The notes beneath the pieces are model-generated. The model ran no database searches, was not told the origin of the DNA, and saw only the letters and a list, made by a program, of their open reading frames with translations. A program made the translations under genes and the position numbers. A stretch of 64,000 nt of DNA from Planoprotostelium fungivorum. Its lineage: Eukaryota > Evosea > Variosea > Cavosteliida > Cavosteliaceae. Position 1 is the stretch's first letter. Each line of letters opens with the position of its first letter. The DNA is taken from contig MDYQ01000060.1 in NCBI GenBank assembly GCA_003024175.1, positions 1-64,000 on the forward strand, given 5' to 3'. Shown in pieces: positions 21,646 through 32,753 of the stretch.

Positions 21646-21906
21646 CTATTTCTTCTCAAACTTCTTCTTGATGACGGGGACGTGCTTCATGATGGTGATT
21701 GGCTCGTACCACCAGATGGCGACTCCTCCGAGGGTAGCTCCCCATGCTGCGGCCGTTGGGGCAAAACTGGCTTCGATTAGACGCTTCACATCTCAATCCG
21801 ATTCGACATACCGAGTGACTGTGGGCACCCAGGCCAGAATAGGGCCTACGGAGGACTTGATGAAGTTGGATGCTGGTCCTACGGATTTGGCGGCAGCGGA
21901 AGACAT
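21646..21906 (-). CDS. UQCR11: cytochrome bc1 complex small subunit (UQCR11/QCR10)
   Basis: About 70 residues in two exons: MSSAAAKSVGPASNFIKSSV, then after an intron ending CGAAGCCAG, RFAPTAAAWGATLGGVAIWW, YEPI and VPVIKKKFEKK. The order short amphipathic N-terminus, (V/A)PTA-WGA, one transmembrane helix, VP-I--KF matches the 6.4-kDa subunit of mitochondrial complex III (human UQCR11, yeast QCR10). It would sit in the inner membrane next to the Rieske protein and cytochrome c1. Too short for statistics, but the motif and the length agree. Confidence 0.75.
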
Positions 21907-22016
21907 GTCTGTTGTCTAAAGATGAGATCCTGAGGGTTTCGTCCGACTTCCCGCTCAAGCGTTGTAGATATACGTAAACCTTATCTCCGAGTTTTCAAGA
22001 ATCATTTTCCATTTTT

Positions 22017-23719
22017 TCAAAATTTAGTCAACCACGCAGGGTCCAGCTTCTGTTCGGCCTTCTCAAAGAATGGACCTCCTTTTAGTAGCTCCTCCGCCGT
22101 CTGATAGAAAGGTGAAGATGCTTCGAGTGACTGTTTGGAGGATCAGTACCGTCATTCATGTGGCATCTGTGTGATGCACCTTTAAGAAGAACATTTGAGT
22201 TGCAGCTTCGATGTTCACGTCGGCCAGAATTGAAGCGGGGATACATGATAAGACTGTTCGGTTGACATCCACTTCTTCCTTCGTCTTTGGGTTCATGCCT
22301 GACATCACATCAGCGTCCTCTCACATTCTCATCTCATCACCTTTCTTCAAGACCAACTTCTTCTTGACCAAGACACCGGCTTTGAACCACTCTATGAGAG
22401 ACGATCNAATGGCCCTCCTTTTAGTAGCTCCTCTGCCGTCTGATAGAAAGGCGAAGATGCTTCAAGTGACTGTTTGGAGGATCAGTACCCTCATTCATGC
22501 CAACTGTGTGATGCACCTTTAAGAAGAACATTTGAGTTGCAGCTTCGATGTTCACGTCGGCCAGAATCGAAGCGGGTATACACGATAAGACTGTTCGGTT
22601 GACATCCACTTCTTCCTTCGTCTTTGGGTTCATGCCTGACATCACATCAGCGTCGCTCTCACCATCTCATCTCATCACCTTTCTTCAAGACCAATTTCTT
22701 CTTGATCAAGACACCGGCTTTGAACCACTCTATGAGACGATCAATATTTTATTCTATTTTATTCCATTTTATTCTCTCACCTGGGCCATCACTCCATTCG
22801 ATGTTCTTCTTCGTCTTCAACAATTCGATCATCTGTCCACCGTTCACCTCTTGCGATGACGTGTGATGACGTCATCGATCTACAACGCTCACCTTCTTTC
22901 CGGACAGATTCAACAGTATTTTCTGGTTGAAGTGAGCCTGAGCCGTCCTTGCAATACTGTTTCTCATGCTATCAGACATCCTCCACTTGACGTTGGTGAC
23001 ACAGTCCATGTTCGTTGGTAATTGAAAGATTCTACAATCGAAGAAAGCTTCGTTGGCGTGCACGTGTTCGTGCAACTATAAAACCTCAGTGTGTAAATAA
23101 AATCGAATAAATCACCTTCGAATCGTTTCCGATGATGGAACACAAGTGATGGTTGAAACGAACGGAACAGAAACCAGAAGCCAATGTCATGAGCTTGCTC
23201 GTTCTACCTTTGTATGGAATGGTGGAAGGTAAGATGTTGGACTTTTTAGGGTCGAGTTCGATGAGAGAAGAGGGATCAGAAGAAGTGAAGGCGGGGAAGA
23301 TGAGGGAGATCTCGTCGCTCTCGGTGTAGGCCGTCGTTGCTTGGAAGTGACTGAGGAGGTCGGCTGTCGTGTGTACCATGGCGTAGTGAACTGAGGAGAT
23401 CAGATGATGGAAGGGATGATTGGATGGATGACAATGATGTTCACGATGTGATGTGATGTGATGTGATGATAGACATACTTCTGCGATCATATGGCTTGTC
23501 GAAATTTTTGACAAATTTGGAGAAACGATGACCGTCTAATCGAAGCATGTAAGGCTCAGCCTCGCTCAATCGTTGTTCAAATCTGCTTTCACACCCTTTC
23601 ATAAATTCTGAGACGGGCTCCCAATCCTCACGTCTTCCATACTCTTGTGTGATATTTCTCCTCAATGAGACGTTGCCCTTTGTGACAGTTATGATCACTA
23701 TGATCAGGATCTTCATCAT
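22017..23719 (-). CDS. Thg1-like protein (3'-5' RNA polymerase)
   Basis: Adds nucleotides in the 3'-to-5' direction to tRNA 5' ends (tRNA-His guanylylation or 5' repair). The metal-binding palm motifs are MLRLDGHRFSKF and YTESDEISLIF; downstream are FDCRIFQLP, SIARTAQAHFNQK and KKNIEWSD. The lead-in MKGCESRFEQRL and the AQAHF block look more like bacterial/archaeal-type TLPs than classical eukaryotic Thg1. The first ATG gives a hydrophobic start (MMKILIIVIITV) that may be an artefact; the Met of MKGCES is the alternative. The last exons are present twice, separated by an N at 22407, so the annotated 3' end (22017) includes one redundant copy. The C-terminus is PFFEKAEQKLDPAWLTKF. Confidence 0.85.
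22069..22742. repeat. 335-bp direct duplication of TLP exons across an N
   Basis: Copy A runs from 22069 to 22406 and copy B from 22408 to 22742, separated by the single N at 22407. They cover the same two exons and the intron between them and differ at a modest number of scattered sites (for example GGACCTCC versus GGCCCTCC). This looks like two haplotypes or overlapping contig ends joined by an assembler, or a recent tandem duplication. Confidence 0.85.
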
Positions 23720-23890
23720 TAACGCTCACATGAAGTCGATCTGTTCGATACAGAGTTTGGCGATTGCAGATAGAATGGCACCTCCCTATCATGCTGATGA
23801 AACGCCGGTGTGATGTGATGTTCGGGGTTTTATTTCATTGCGAGGTCTTTCTTGTTTTCTTTCACAGACTCAAACTCCTCCACCATCACG

Positions 23891-25788
23891 ATGATGCTGG
23901 ATCAAAAACGGGAGCCCCTGCACCTCCTGACGACGGAGGAGCTGACGCTCTCGCCCACGATAGAACGTCCGAGGTGAGACATCTCTTCGTTCGTATCATT
24001 ACTATCTGCTCCTTCAATCGCTGATGGGATTCAGAGGAACTGCGGCCAATACGTTCAGGAGCCCTTTCGGCGAGGTGCGACGAGACCATAAGAGAACAAA
24101 GAGGGGCAACGAATCAAACACCCCCGAAAATGAGGCCACGGCGGAGCTCTCATCTTCTTTATTACCTCCACCACCCATCGGTCCAGATTATTCGGCTCAA
24201 CCGACCCGGAGGACGAGATTGACCAAGATTAGAAGCAACAATGGATCTCAACCCATTGTTCTCGTGAAGAGCAGAATAGATGGACTGAAAGAAGATGAAG
24301 GAGAGGGAGATGAGGCCACCGGAGTAATCAGGTAAAATGTTCTAACGGCTCCTTCCATTCTGATTCTCTTCAGATGTGCCTGTCAAAATAATGTAGATAA
24401 GGGTTTGATGATACAGTGCGAGACATGCCTCGTATGGCAACATTCCACATGTGTTGGCATACGCGACGACCGACTCGTACCCGCTCATTACTTTTGTGAG
24501 CTCTGTCTTCCCAGAAACTATCGTTGCAAATGCAATCAGGTAGAGAACCTGATCCGCATCTCGACTCCATATGAACTCCATACAGGGAACTCTCGAGGGT
24601 AGAATCCTGCAATGCAACGAATGTCACACGTTCCAACATGCCTCGTGTTTCGGAAAGACACCACCAAGGAAGATCCATTACTGCCATCTGTGCCATCCAC
24701 GAGAGATTCCATCCACTCCCACACTCCCCGCTACTTCAGTTGTTGTTGTACAAGAGGTCGTCGTTGAGAAGAAGAAGAAGGTGATGATACACCAAATGTC
24801 ATTCGTATCGTCACGTGATTGACACCACATCAGCCAACCGAAGAGGTCGTTAAAGAGGTTGTTGCAAGCCCACCCGAAACCCCTCAACCAACAATCGAGG
24901 AAACAACACCTAAGAAGAAGAGGAATATCGAAACCACTCCAGACATCTCAAAGAGGAGTCGATCAGGTACACGTCCTCTCGCGCGATGACCTTCTAACTT
25001 TACCTCTTAGATGGTAACTTAGAAGCCCCCGAGAAGTTGGGAAGAGAAGAGAGGAAGATCGCCATGCTGATGAAACGTTTCGAAGATTTAGAGCATGCGA
25101 AAGACAACCCAGAGAAGGAGAAGGAACAACCAAAGAGGAAGAAGAAGGAGAAGTTAAGAGATAGAAAGAAGAAGAGGTTGGGAGTGAGGGTGAGTCTCGT
25201 TGTAGTTTGACGTATCTTACGTCTGCCAGACACCATCACCTCCCACGATGAGCCCGCCGGAGTCACCGGAGAAATCAGACATCATCCAAGTTACGTCTCC
25301 ACCATCACCACCACTGCCGCCACCCTCAGCCACCGTCACAGCGCCCGCCCTGTCTTCACCTTCTAAAGACATCAAGAGTCCGGCAAAGGAAGTCGTTAAG
25401 AGTCCGTTGAGAGAACAGATGAAGAGTCATGCGAAGGAGGAGATCACGATGACGAGGACGATCGATGAGGCACCTACGGTCGTTGTAGAGACGAAGAAGA
25501 CGGAACAAACACCTCTTCCTTCTCCTCATGTGGAACATCACACGAACACATCGACCCCTAAACCAGAAGTTGTCCTCTTAGACCCACCGAAAGAGAAACG
25601 TAAGTCGTCCCTCTATCATATGAGAGACTGACACGGACACAGTGGAAGAAGTTAAGAAGGTGGAAGAGAAGGAGGAGAAGAGAGAAGAGGTCAAACCGAA
25701 AGAGGTGGCTACTTCTCATGCGAAACACGCCAAGTATGGAAAGAAGGCTTGGCTCATGGAATACAAAGAAGAGGTCGCGAACCAATGA
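23891..25788 (+). CDS. tandem PHD-finger protein with charged tail
   Basis: A nuclear chromatin-reader candidate of about 520 residues. After a basic N-terminal region come two PHD fingers: the first runs CACQNNVDKGLMIQCETCLV to YFCELC with WQHSTCVG between; the second begins CKCNQ, continues after an intron (24540-24583) with GRILQCNECHTFQHASC and ends YCHLC. The remainder is low-complexity: Lys-rich with PKKKRNIETTP (NLS-like), a coiled segment around RKIAMLMKRFEDLEHA, a Pro/Ser-rich stretch (SPPSPPLPPPSATV) and a Lys/Glu-rich tail ending KAWLMEYKEEVANQ. The aromatic residues typical of methyl-lysine readers (W in WQH) are present. Domain order resembles Set3/Bye1-type regulators, but no SET domain is seen. 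Confidence 0.85.
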
Positions 25789-25880
25789 GACGAGATTTCC
25801 CGCCAACATCATGATGATGGAACACAGACATCGCGGCCGCTGAGGTTCATGCGAAGGAGGACAAAGACATAAACAGAATT

Positions 25881-27701
25881 TTATGTCTCTAACGTGAACG
25901 TCTCGTAATCGTCCATGATTCTTCTCATCGTCTCGAAAGATGAGACGAGGGTGTCCTCCTCTAAACCGTGTTGGTGGTACCAGTGAAGATACGCCCCCGC
26001 TTCGTATTTGGCCTGGGCGTTGACCATCACATCGTGAATGAGATGAAGGTGCGTGTCGCGATTCGAGATCATGGTGGCGTTTCTAATCAGATGGTGATGC
26101 GGGAAAGCAGGATGAGAGCTCGACTGGTTAGACAGCGTCAGACGTGATGGTTGTGATCGTGTCAGATAGTGATGTGTGACGATGGGGGATGAACTATCAC
26201 TTGGACTTGAAGAGGTCTGTCGTTCCATCGGACGATGCTGTGTCCCTTCTGTATCTGCGTCATCATGGACGACGGTGAAAAGTCATCCGATGCTCCACGG
26301 ACGATGACTCTGGCCGTCACGGTGCGTGCGATCGATTCTCTCGTGTAACGGCAGGTTGTAGAGAGCAGACCGTTTGTGACGTCACGCCACGTCATCAGAG
26401 ACTTTGGAGGTTTCTTCTTAACGTTCGTGACGAAGGGGAAAGTGTTGAGCTCCATGAACTTGAGATTGTGCACGGGGCAGACGCACGTGATGAGATCCAT
26501 CAGGTTGAACGATCCGTTCTTGGTGGAGCTATAGAGTTTCAGTAGATGGTGGGGATGGATTCACTGACTCTGCCGGTGCTCTGAAGAGGTTAGAGTTCAT
26601 CTGATGTGACGACATCGTGTGTGGAATATATGATGAAGGAGAGCTTACGTGGGAAGAAAGAGTCCAGCCATTGCATTCGCTATGTACAGATTCACTTCAG
26701 AGAGTGAGAGGCGGTATTGACCTTTTGCATCACTGCATGTTGTCAACACACCATCTCACCGACAGAGCACTCACACATTAGAAGGATTCGTCTTGGCAAA
26801 TATGGAAGAGAGAGACTTCATCAATTGTCCATTCTGAAACAATATGATTCCATCGGTGTATCTGATGAATGTCATCCAGATGATGTTGTGTGGTGTCTCA
26901 CTGTTGCAGCCAAGTCAATGTCAATAGAGAATTATAAGACTGTAGTGGTGTTTCTCCGCCACCTTGAAATGGAGCGATGGATACGGACAATAGAGGGTGA
27001 TGAGGGTATTGATCTTTGATGTCTTCCACCAGATGAGATCCTAGACCTGAGAGAACGAGTTAGATCAGACGGGTTGAAGAGGTGTCTACCTGATCCGGTG
27101 CCACCTGCAATGGAGTGAGTCATCACGACGCCTGAGAAGAAATCTGCCGCCTCTGCTTCTCGTCGTATGGCGTCCATCGTCGTCGAAAGTATACTCGGTT
27201 TGAGTTCTGTGATTAGAGGGGCCGTGACTGTGTGATGTGAGGGGAGTGCTTGATGTATGGGACTGAACCTGAACGTCTGGTCGATTTAGCTGTGGATGGT
27301 GTCTTCTGTATAGATTTTTGATGCCTCTTTGACCCCTTGAGATCATAGTAACCTGGCGGAACATCATAATGAGGCAGATCGGCTCTAAACTCTACCATAA
27401 GCCCAATTATTTCCTCTTCCTGCATATTCATAAAATACGGACTCTGGTTTCCAATAATGACCGGCTTTAGAGCCACATATCGATGAGATGACCTTGGATT
27501 CTGAATCCACCAATATAGATCTAGCCTTCTTCTGTTCGAAGAAAGTAGTGTCTGACATGTCGCGCCTGCTGTGGGTAAATGTGGTGATTATTGTGTGATG
27601 TGAAACGGGATCACTGACTCTTGCGTCACGAAATCATTCCAGAAGGTATTGGCAACTTGCAAGCCTCCCTGTCCAACATGAAGCCATACCGGTGTTCCCA
27701 T
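25881..27701 (-). CDS. TUBD1: delta-tubulin
   Basis: A divergent tubulin needed for triplet microtubules of centrioles and basal bodies. The N-terminus is MGTPVWLHVGQGGLQVANTF, then WNDFV; RSILVDSESKVI and GRGNNWAYGYYDLKG follow. The helix before the GTP loop is DAIRREAEAADFFSG, then HSIAGGTGSGLGSHL, the tubulin GGGTGSG signature with A for the first G. Later exons give FQGGGETPLQSYNSLL, and the C-terminus AQAKYEAGAYLHWYHQHGLE plus FETMRRIMDDYETF matches the end of delta-tubulins, which lack the acidic tail of alpha/beta. In the T1 loop the usual GQCGNQ reads GQGGLQ. The central part between about 25.9 and 26.7 kb is split by several introns that I did not resolve completely. Confidence 0.85.
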
Positions 27702-28096
27702 TCATTCAATCAGTTGCGATCGAGCTCCCGGTGTCCAGTCACGTGACCTATCATACGCCCACCTCAGCAGCCTCTAAAGAGGTGCGATCAAGGTGGAATG
27801 AAATGAATACTTCTGTTTAAAAGACAGGGTCCATTTGGTGAAGTCCTGGAGCTTTTCACATCTGTATTGGTCCATGGTGCACCGCGGTGTCACCTTTACG
27901 CCCACCCCAGACCCACAAAGCAAACACTTGTCGTGCAGCGGAGACGCAAGATCTTCGAAGACTCGTTCAAGCTACGAGACCTTGAATGCTACCACCTGGA
28001 AATGCGATGCTCTCAAACTGTAGCAAACATTTGAGGTCTTCAGCATCGGTTCACCTCTGGTTTCTACGTTCAGCTGATGGTTTCCACTCATAGAAC
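27702..28096. other. divergent intergenic region
   Basis: Lies between the start codons of delta-tubulin (minus) and the orphan gene at 28097 (plus). Short frames exist on both strands but none resembles a protein family. It should contain both promoters; no clear TATA or known ciliary-gene motif stands out. Confidence 0.45.
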
Positions 28097-28897
28097 ATGT
28101 CTCCCTCTTCCTCCAGGGAAGCGAGTCACGTGACAGGTCTTTCGACCAATGCGAAAACCACAAATCCTCGCGACTTCACAGAAGCAAACATGACGACTAC
28201 GGAAGAAGAGCACACGTACACATGTCGTATGAGTCTGCAGGGACCGCCGTACTTGCTGACCATCGCCAATAAGAGGATGTCCATCACACACATTGAGAAT
28301 CAGAAGACCGTCTTTGACCTTCCTCTTTCGGCCATCACTGGTACTCGCATCAATCGGGTGCTTCAACACATCGCGATATCGGTGCCCCTCAGACAGCAGA
28401 CACCATTCGCACTCTCCCTCTACACGAGATCGTGCGAAGACATCCAGAAACAACTCTCCTCTGTACAGAACGACATCCTTCAACGACGGATGGCCATCAT
28501 ACAAACCGTCACCGGTCTGAAAGAAAGCATCGAAGCATCCATTCCCACCATCCGTCAGAATCTATCCCGGCAGATATCGTGCCAGGAGGAACTGAAGGAG
28601 ATCCTGGTGCCGTTCGCTTATCTCTTGAAGAACGTCCGCGATCTCAGCGCCTTCGATTACTCCCGCAACACGCGAGACATCAGATGCATCTTACCCAGGC
28701 TTTTGTCCATGGGGAAGAACATGAAGGGACCCATCGTACAGATGAAGGCGGGAAGCTTCGAGTCACAGAGAGAGTTACTTCAACTGGCCGAAGACATCGC
28801 GAAGACGTGTGAAGAGTTCTTGGACCTGGTCACGGAAGACACAGACAGGAGGACAGCATCAATTGAGAGAGAGAACTATCGACCGATATCCGTATAA
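28097..28897 (+). CDS. orphan intronless protein in ciliary block
   Basis: An uninterrupted 266-residue frame, unusual here because nearly all other genes have introns. After a Ser/Thr-rich start, a probable beta-rich N-terminal part (EEEHTYTCRMSLQGPPYLLT, then MSITHIENQKTVFDLPL) resembles a small PH-like or cyclic domain, though I cannot name it. The rest is predicted helical (EDIQKQLSSVQNDILQRRMA, GLKESIEASIPTIRQNLS, ELLQLAEDIAKTCEEFLDLV). There is no signal peptide or membrane segment. It lies between delta-tubulin and FBF1, so a centriolar or ciliary role is a guess from position only. An internal Met at 28190 (MTTTEEEHTY) may be the true start. Confidence 0.65.
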   Translation: MSPSSSREASHVTGLSTNAKTTNPRDFTEANMTTTEEEHTYTCRMSLQGPPYLLTIANKRMSITHIENQKTVFDLPLSAITGTRINRVLQHIAISVPLRQQTPFALSLYTRSCEDIQKQLSSVQNDILQRRMAIIQTVTGLKESIEASIPTIRQNLSRQISCQEELKEILVPFAYLLKNVRDLSAFDYSRNTRDIRCILPRLLSMGKNMKGPIVQMKAGSFESQRELLQLAEDIAKTCEEFLDLVTEDTDRRTASIERENYRPISV

Positions 28898-29056
28898 ATA
28901 GATGATGATGAGTGAGCGTGTCTCCTGCATCCAACTCTAGTGTTGATGACTATGTGAATGTGACTCTCGTTTCGATATGATCAGAATCGACGGCTGAATT
29001 CACTGTGAGCTGAGAAGAATAAAAGGAATAAAAAGATAAACGAGCGACCCATTTGA

Positions 29057-29070
29057 AATTGGCGCCAATT
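29057..29070. promoter_or_regulatory. E2F-like palindrome upstream of FBF1
   Basis: The perfect 14-bp palindrome AATTGGCGCCAATT lies 48 bp before the FBF1 ATG. Its core TTGGCGCCAA equals the E2F/DP dimer site known from animals and plants, so cell-cycle control of this gene is plausible. Confidence 0.55.
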
Positions 29071-29117
29071 CGGAAGCGGAAATTTGCTTCGTTTGAACGA
29101 TCAACCGCCATTCATTG

Positions 29118-32100
29118 ATGGCGAAGAAGGGAGGTGGCCTTCCAGATTTCGGTGTCAATGCAGACGGTGCGTCTCGGTCGATGATTAAACTCAGTGAGTT
29201 CAGATTGGCCAGAATCAGACGATGATGCGGCCAGTGACGGAGAGGAAACCTCCACGATCACATCGAAGCCGACTCCGGCACCAGCGGCGGCCAAACCGAA
29301 ACCAGCTGGAGGCTTTCCAGGTTTCTCATTTCTGCCAAAACAACCTGTGAAGCAAGCGGCGGCACCCGTATCTGCACCAGTCAGTGCGCCAGTCAAAGAG
29401 GACGAAGGTAGTTCGCATTCAGTCACATATCATCACATCCATCGATTCCCAACATCATCATACTGATCGGTCGTAGGTTCAAGTGCTGAACCGAAGTCAT
29501 CTCCATTGCTAGCGTCACCCAAGATCTCACGTCCACCAGTCAAAGGCACAGGTTTCTCATTCGCACAGAAGCCCACCACTCCTGCATCCGCTCCGCAGCC
29601 TGCGGCCGCTGCAGTCACACAACCAGAGCCGGCGGCTGCTCCGAAGAGAAGACCTGTATTGGGATTCGGGTATGCGAAATGCTGTCATCTGTCGATCAGG
29701 AACGACTGAAACACCTCAGGACCAGTTTCTTAGATGAAGAACCGAATTCAAGGAAGGAAGAGAGCGCACCTGTATCAGCTCGAGCAAATGCAGGTGACTG
29801 AGATGTGATGACGTCCATGCTGATCATCTTGGTAGCACAACCGGCAACAGTGGGTTTCAGCTTCTCAAAGGCCAATACAAAGAAATCAGTAGATGATGAT
29901 GACGGTGAAAATATCTTTAACATTCACTTTTGACACCTTCAGATTTTGGAGAGGATAGTCTCTCTCTCCTGGACACCGATGAGAAGCCAACCAAACCCAT
30001 CGATAACGCACCGAAACGAACACCATTCGGCGTGCAGAAACTCGCCGCAGAGCAGGAGGACGCCACGTCATCTGAACCACCAACCACATCGAGGAGAAGA
30101 CCTACGCTGGGTGGCGCTGATGCATCTAATGAGGTACCCGGATCATCCGCACACCGATCGCATCATCATGACTTGGAACAGGCACCGAAGGTTGTCACAG
30201 CCTCAGCCAATCCACCACCGACTGCCATACCCGCGACCACAGCTGGAGTCTCAGCTGGTGGTCCTCCATCGAGAAGGCCGGCTGCCAGCCCGTTCGGCAC
30301 ATTCAACCCCGCAGCCGCAGGTGATGATTTCACGATGACCTGGATGACCCACTGAAGCATCAGCGCCAAATCTAGCTCCTTCGGTGGTACCGATCACACC
30401 TGCTCCTGCCCCTACGGTTTCCTTCTCCCAGCCAGTGGTACAGCCGGCAGCTCAACCGATTGTGACTCCCTCAATTCAACCGAAATTGGCCGCAGCTATC
30501 GCCCAACCAGTCGTGCAACCGGTCCCCCCACCCGCTACCACCACCGTAGTCATGCAGCCCACGGGTATACCAGTGGAGGAGGTCAGAATCGACCGTGATG
30601 AGAGACGGCTGAACGATTCAGGTGTCCTTGTTGATCAACAAGTTGGAGGTATCACATGAAAAGGAACTGAGGGCGAAAGAAGAGAAACAACAGCTCAGCT
30701 CTGAATTGACTCTGGCCAACAAGAAACACAATCAAGAACTACAAGCAACGAGATCACAAGCAGAAGACCGAGTGAGGTTATATTTCCAACTACCTCCTCA
30801 CCTTCACAGGTTCTATCCTTGACCGCGGAGATGACGAAAATGGCCCGAGATCACGCCAACGATCTGGCAGCACAGAGAGATCGATACGAAGAGCAATTGC
30901 TCGTGCAAGAGCAGATACTGAAGAAGGAGAAACAAGCTTGGATGGTGGAAGAGATGAATCTGAGGAAAAGATTAGAGGAGCAAGCGGAGATGTTTGCAGA
31001 GGAGAAGAGGAACCTGAGACGACAGATGGAAGAATCCATCGCCAGGGCTGAGATCGAAAAGAGAGAAGAGATCAATCAGGTGACGTCATATGTGACGGTG
31101 TGATCGCTCAGCGCACCAGGCTCTCATTCAACAGAGAGAGGCAGCCGAGGCAAGAGAGAACCAGTACAGACAATCTCAAGCGAGGCAAGAGGAGATCCAC
31201 AGGAGTGAATTGCAGTCTTTGGCGAGACAGACTCAACAGGCGAGCGCTTTAAACGAACTGGTCAGCCAAGTCGAGAGCTCTACCTATGCATTGAAGAACA
31301 TCAAAGATCAGGTGGGGTACATGATGAGATGAAGATATGTGATCCGCACAGGTCGATCACGAGATCTCATTACGACACGAAGACAGAGAAACTGCCATCA
31401 AAGGAAGAGAGAAAGAGATCCGGAGGAAAGAGGAAGACATCGAACAGACGAAAGTTCAGGTGCTGTGATGATCGACGGTGTGATGATCTGATGGACGATG
31501 ACAGTTGGAAGAAGAGAGGAAGAGAATAGAAGGTCTGTTGACGCAGATGGATGCGAGGTTCAAAGACGTCGGCAACGCTATACAAGAAGAGAGGAGAATC
31601 TTGCAGCAGGAGACGCAAAAGTTTAACGCCAAGAAGATGGAATGGGAGGCGGAGGTGACGGAGCCCATCTTAGAAGAGAAGCTGACCTCATCATAGTCTC
31701 GTGCGATGAAGCAGCATCTAGAGAAGGAACTAAGAAGCGTTCAGAACGTAAGAGAAACGAAGATCAAGGAGAGAGAACAGTTCATGGCCGAATGTATGGA
31801 GGAACGCAGAGCTCTGGCAGAGGAGAAGAGGAACGTGGATGAAGCGAGGTGACCCGGATGCATCACGATCGATCATCCGAATGACAGATCGTCAGACGCC
31901 AGATCGACGACAGAGACAGCGAAGTGTTGAGAAGAGTCGAAGAGAAGGAGATCAAGATCGACTCGGAGAGAAAGACTCTCGCTCAAGAGATGAGACAAAT
32001 GCAGGTGGATCGTGAGGCCATGATCAGAGAGAGGGAGCAGATGAAGATGCAGCACGCTCAGTTGCAACGAGACGTCGTTGCCTTTCACGACGAAGCGAAT

Positions 32101-32620
32101 GCTCTCATGGAGCTCAGTCTGGAAGTAAAAAATCGTTCAGATCAGGTGCGGCGGTGTCCACCTCTTCCACGACTGATGAATGCAGGTGGCCAATCTGCAC
32201 GAAGAATGTGCCAAGGAGAGACTCACTGCAGAACAATTGAAAGAAGAGACCGAGCTGATGCGACTCAGAGCCGAGGAAGTCAAAAGATCCACGGCAGCAC
32301 GTGACGAGCAAGTTGCAGCAGAGAGGAAAGCCATCGAGAAACAGAGATTAGACATTGCAAAGGAGAGACGTCAGTTGTTGGAAGACAAGGAGAACGCATC
32401 GAAGGCGAATCAAGTGGCCAAGGTCATCCAATCACAGATGGATCTCTTGCAGCCTCAAATCCTATCGGCCTCTCTGTCTGCATCGATGGATCCTTATCGT
32501 AGACACGATCTATCTCCACCTGCCTTCACACCGAGCCCCAAATTAAGTCGTTCGATGACGGCACTCTCCATGCAGAGCCGCTACGCCCACCAGAATGTGA
32601 AGAATCAACTGCAGAGGTGA
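29118..32620 (+). CDS. FBF1: FBF1-like transition-fibre protein
   Basis: A protein of about 960 residues. The N-terminal third is disordered, rich in Ala/Pro (MAKKGGGLPDFGVNADG, then short FSF and RRPTLGG-type motifs such as GFPGFSFLPK, RRPVLGFG, RRRPTLGG). The C-terminal two thirds are one long coiled coil with many Glu/Arg/Lys/Gln. Segment order LNELVSQVESSTYALKNIKD, KGREKEIRRKEEDIE, EEERKRIEGLLTQMDARFK, CMEERRALAEEKRN, EREQMKMQHAQLQ and ECAKERLTAEQLKEE parallels the coiled-coil region of animal Fas-binding factor 1, which anchors distal appendages and gates entry into cilia. The short conserved C-terminus ends SRYAHQNVKNQLQR. Introns are short and regular. Assignment rests on architecture plus coiled-coil similarity, so an analogous coiled-coil protein remains possible. 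Confidence 0.72.
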
Positions 32621-32753
32621 AGCGTTAAGCTTCATTTCCCTGCGTTTAACGAGTGTAAGGTTTAAATCGGAGAGAGAATCATCGCAGCAACATTTAGCGG
32701 AGCAGATGCATTACTTGAGCGTAATCAAGAAGATGTGAATAGATCGAAATCCT

